From: an uncultured bacterium
GTDB lineage: Bacteria; Bdellovibrionota_C; UBA2361; SZUA-149; CALKYB01
Reading direction: 5' to 3'
Assembly (NCBI GenBank): GCA_938022485.1
Contig: CALIEE010000296.1
Span: forward strand, 1 to 6,709
DNA length: 6,709 nucleotides
Below, piece after piece: positions 6,083 to 6,709 of this stretch. The notes beneath the pieces were generated by a model, which saw only the letters and a program-made list of their open reading frames with translations, was not told the DNA's origin and did no database searches. Each line of letters opens with the position of its first letter. Position 1 is the stretch's first letter. The position numbers and the translations under genes were made by a program.

Positions 6083-6299
6083 TTTTCATATTTCGGTCCT
6101 CGTTTGAGAGAGTCTAAAACCAACCTTCAAAGACCTATGCTGTAGTTTGCTTACATTAGGTTTATCGGCTGGTTGAAAGGATTTTATGAGCTGTTTTCTT
6201 GGTCCTTTAGTTTGTGGCTGTGACGATGTTGAGAGCTTTAAGCCGAAACGGCCTAGGAGGTGAAATTTTGAAGGGTTTCCTAAATAGCTGAAACTAATC

Positions 6300-6328
6300 A
6301 AAATACTAACGTTTTTGAATCTTTACAA
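6300..6328 (-). promoter_or_regulatory. Candidate promoter for the TPR-like membrane protein gene
   Basis: On the minus strand, TTGTAA (6323-6328) and TATTTT (6300-6305) are separated by 17 bases, each matching four of six sigma-70 consensus positions. The start would be near 6293, giving a leader of about 210 bases before the ATG at 6082. That is long and leaves room for leader control. The match is moderate and the surroundings are A+T-rich. Confidence 0.3.
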
Positions 6329-6343
6329 GTTTAATGATAAATT
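6315..6343 (+). promoter_or_regulatory. Candidate extended -10 promoter reading toward the 6529 gene
   Basis: TTGAAT (6315-6320) is followed after 17 bases by TAAATT (6338-6343), which carries an upstream TGA giving the extended -10 TGnTAAATT. Transcription would start near 6350, just before the terminator-like hairpin at 6362-6380, and would continue into the hairpin leader of the gene at 6529. Each hexamer has two mismatches, so this is a moderate candidate. Confidence 0.3.
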
Positions 6344-6361
6344 TTAATTTGGCACTGCAAT

Positions 6362-6380
6362 AGCGAAGCCTTCGCTTTTT
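6362..6380 (+). terminator. Intrinsic-terminator-like hairpin with U run, plus strand
   Basis: AGCGAA (6362-6367), loop GCC and TTCGCT (6371-6376) form a perfect 6-bp stem running directly into a T run ending at 6380. This is a classic if small rho-independent shape and works only in the rightward direction. No rightward gene ends upstream of it; the nearest ends at 4960. It may end an unannotated small transcript, act as an attenuator in the leader of the 6529 gene, or block stray transcription. Confidence 0.5.
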
Positions 6381-6440
6381 CCGAGATCTTTTCAAATCGG
6401 ATTTTCTAGATCCCCTATCCACGAGTAGCTCACAAAGAAA

Positions 6441-6487
6441 CAACTCCTGCGCAGCAGACTTTCCGTCTTCTGGTGCGCAGGAGGTTG
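6441..6487 (+). promoter_or_regulatory. Strong hairpin in the leader of the 6529 gene
   Basis: CTCCTGCGCA (6444-6453) and TGCGCAGGAG (6474-6483) form a perfect 10-bp, G+C-rich stem. It is extended outwards by CAA/TTG (6441-6443 with 6485-6487, one bulged G) and inwards, after a G-G mismatch, by CAGA/TCTG (6455-6458 with 6469-6472). The T run (6508-6515) is about 20 bases beyond the stem, too far for a standard intrinsic terminator. A role as leader structure, RNA-binding-protein site or DNA operator is more likely. Confidence 0.6.
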
Positions 6488-6528
6488 ATCAGTAATAAAT
6501 CCAAATCTTTTTTTTAGAGGTTTTATTT

Positions 6529-6709
6529 ATGAAATACGATGATAGCAAAAGCCCAAGAATTAACTCAGACACACTCAATAGACTTGCGTCTGTTCGAGTT
6601 CAAATTGCAGTTCGTGAATTGTTAGAGCAAAAAAAGTCTTTTTCCAAACGCCTCAGAGCAGTGGTTCATAAGGCCTATAATCAGATATTCGCAGAAACCG
6701 GAAACTCTC
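6529..6709 (+). CDS. Hypothetical protein, N-terminal part (runs off the window's right edge)
   Basis: The ATG at 6529-6531 has AGAGG (6516-6520) eight bases upstream and opens a frame without stops for 60 codons, to the window's end. The peptide starts MKYDDSKSPRINSDTLNRLA. It continues with a basic, helix-prone segment containing RVQIAVRELLEQKKSFSKR (23-41) and LRAVVHKAYNQIFAE (42-56). There is no signal peptide or membrane segment; the visible part is soluble and positively charged, compatible with nucleic-acid or partner binding, but no family is recognised. It follows the strong leader hairpin at 6441-6487, and its ribosome-binding-site context TAGAGGTTTTA is identical over 11 bases to that of the gene at 4181. 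Coding status is likely; function is unknown. Confidence 0.65.
   Translation, partial: MKYDDSKSPRINSDTLNRLASVRVQIAVRELLEQKKSFSKRLRAVVHKAYNQIFAETGNS

Larger units (their letters stand above)
6083..6528. other. 446-base region without a convincing gene; structured and possibly regulatory
   Basis: This stretch separates the leftward TPR-like gene from the rightward gene at 6529, so it should carry two divergent promoters. A 71-codon minus-strand open frame (6086-6301) starts with TTG, has no ribosome binding site and has unremarkable basic composition, so I do not call it. On the plus strand there is a perfect AGGAGGTGA at 6255-6263, then only a 7-codon frame from TTG at 6268. A small GCCG-AAA-CGGC hairpin lies at 6242-6252. 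A terminator-like hairpin lies at 6362-6380, and a strong hairpin at 6441-6487. Candidate promoters are given separately. Confidence 0.6.

Noticed and set aside
6086..6301. 71-codon minus-strand open frame ending just before the TPR-like gene
   Set aside because: Its only start is TTG without a ribosome binding site, the product is basic and low in recognisable structure, and the best promoter candidate would start transcription inside its first codons. It is more likely leader sequence.
6441..6515. Strong hairpin plus T run, considered as a rho-independent terminator
   Set aside because: The T run begins about 20 bases after the stem, whereas a functional terminator needs it directly adjacent.

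Overview
The window looks like a chromosomal segment of a Gram-negative bacterium, most likely a gammaproteobacterium and possibly a marine or environmental one. This is inferred from the gene families, moderate G+C by eye, AGAGG-type ribosome binding sites, and small proteins with export signals or membrane anchors. No tRNA, rRNA, CRISPR, transposase or phage gene is visible.

Layout. Bases 1-166 (minus) hold the N-terminal 55 codons of an unrecognised gene with its own ribosome binding site and a weak promoter candidate. Bases 281-2772 (minus) are a tight dTDP-sugar operon transcribed right to left: rfbB (dTDP-glucose 4,6-dehydratase), rfbA (glucose-1-phosphate thymidylyltransferase) and rfbC (dTDP-4-dehydrorhamnose 3,5-epimerase), with a 3-base gap and then a 10-base overlap. 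rfbD, the last step to dTDP-L-rhamnose, is absent from the window. Upstream lies a 267-base intergenic region with a 14-bp perfect palindrome. Bases 3040-4026 (minus) encode an FAD-binding, renalase-like oxidoreductase.

After a 154-base divergent spacer, 4181-4960 (plus) is a two-gene unit. The first gene encodes a 147-residue protein with a signal peptide, two membrane segments, a loose TrbC/VirB2-pilin-like layout and an eight-glycine run. The second encodes a 106-residue protein with an N-terminal membrane or export segment and two close cysteines. Neither has a function I can assign. They converge on 5039-6082 (minus), a protein with two N-terminal membrane segments and a long soluble helical, TPR-like region.

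Bases 6083-6528 carry no convincing gene but do hold structure: a perfect Shine-Dalgarno sequence with no gene behind it, a plus-strand intrinsic-terminator-like hairpin with no plus-strand gene upstream, and a strong 10-bp-stem hairpin just before a new plus-strand gene at 6529, which runs off the end.

The dTDP-sugar operon supplies activated 6-deoxyhexose for surface polysaccharide. No functional link to the oxidoreductase or the small membrane proteins is visible. The least explained parts are the 4181-4960 gene pair and the structured region 6241-6528.
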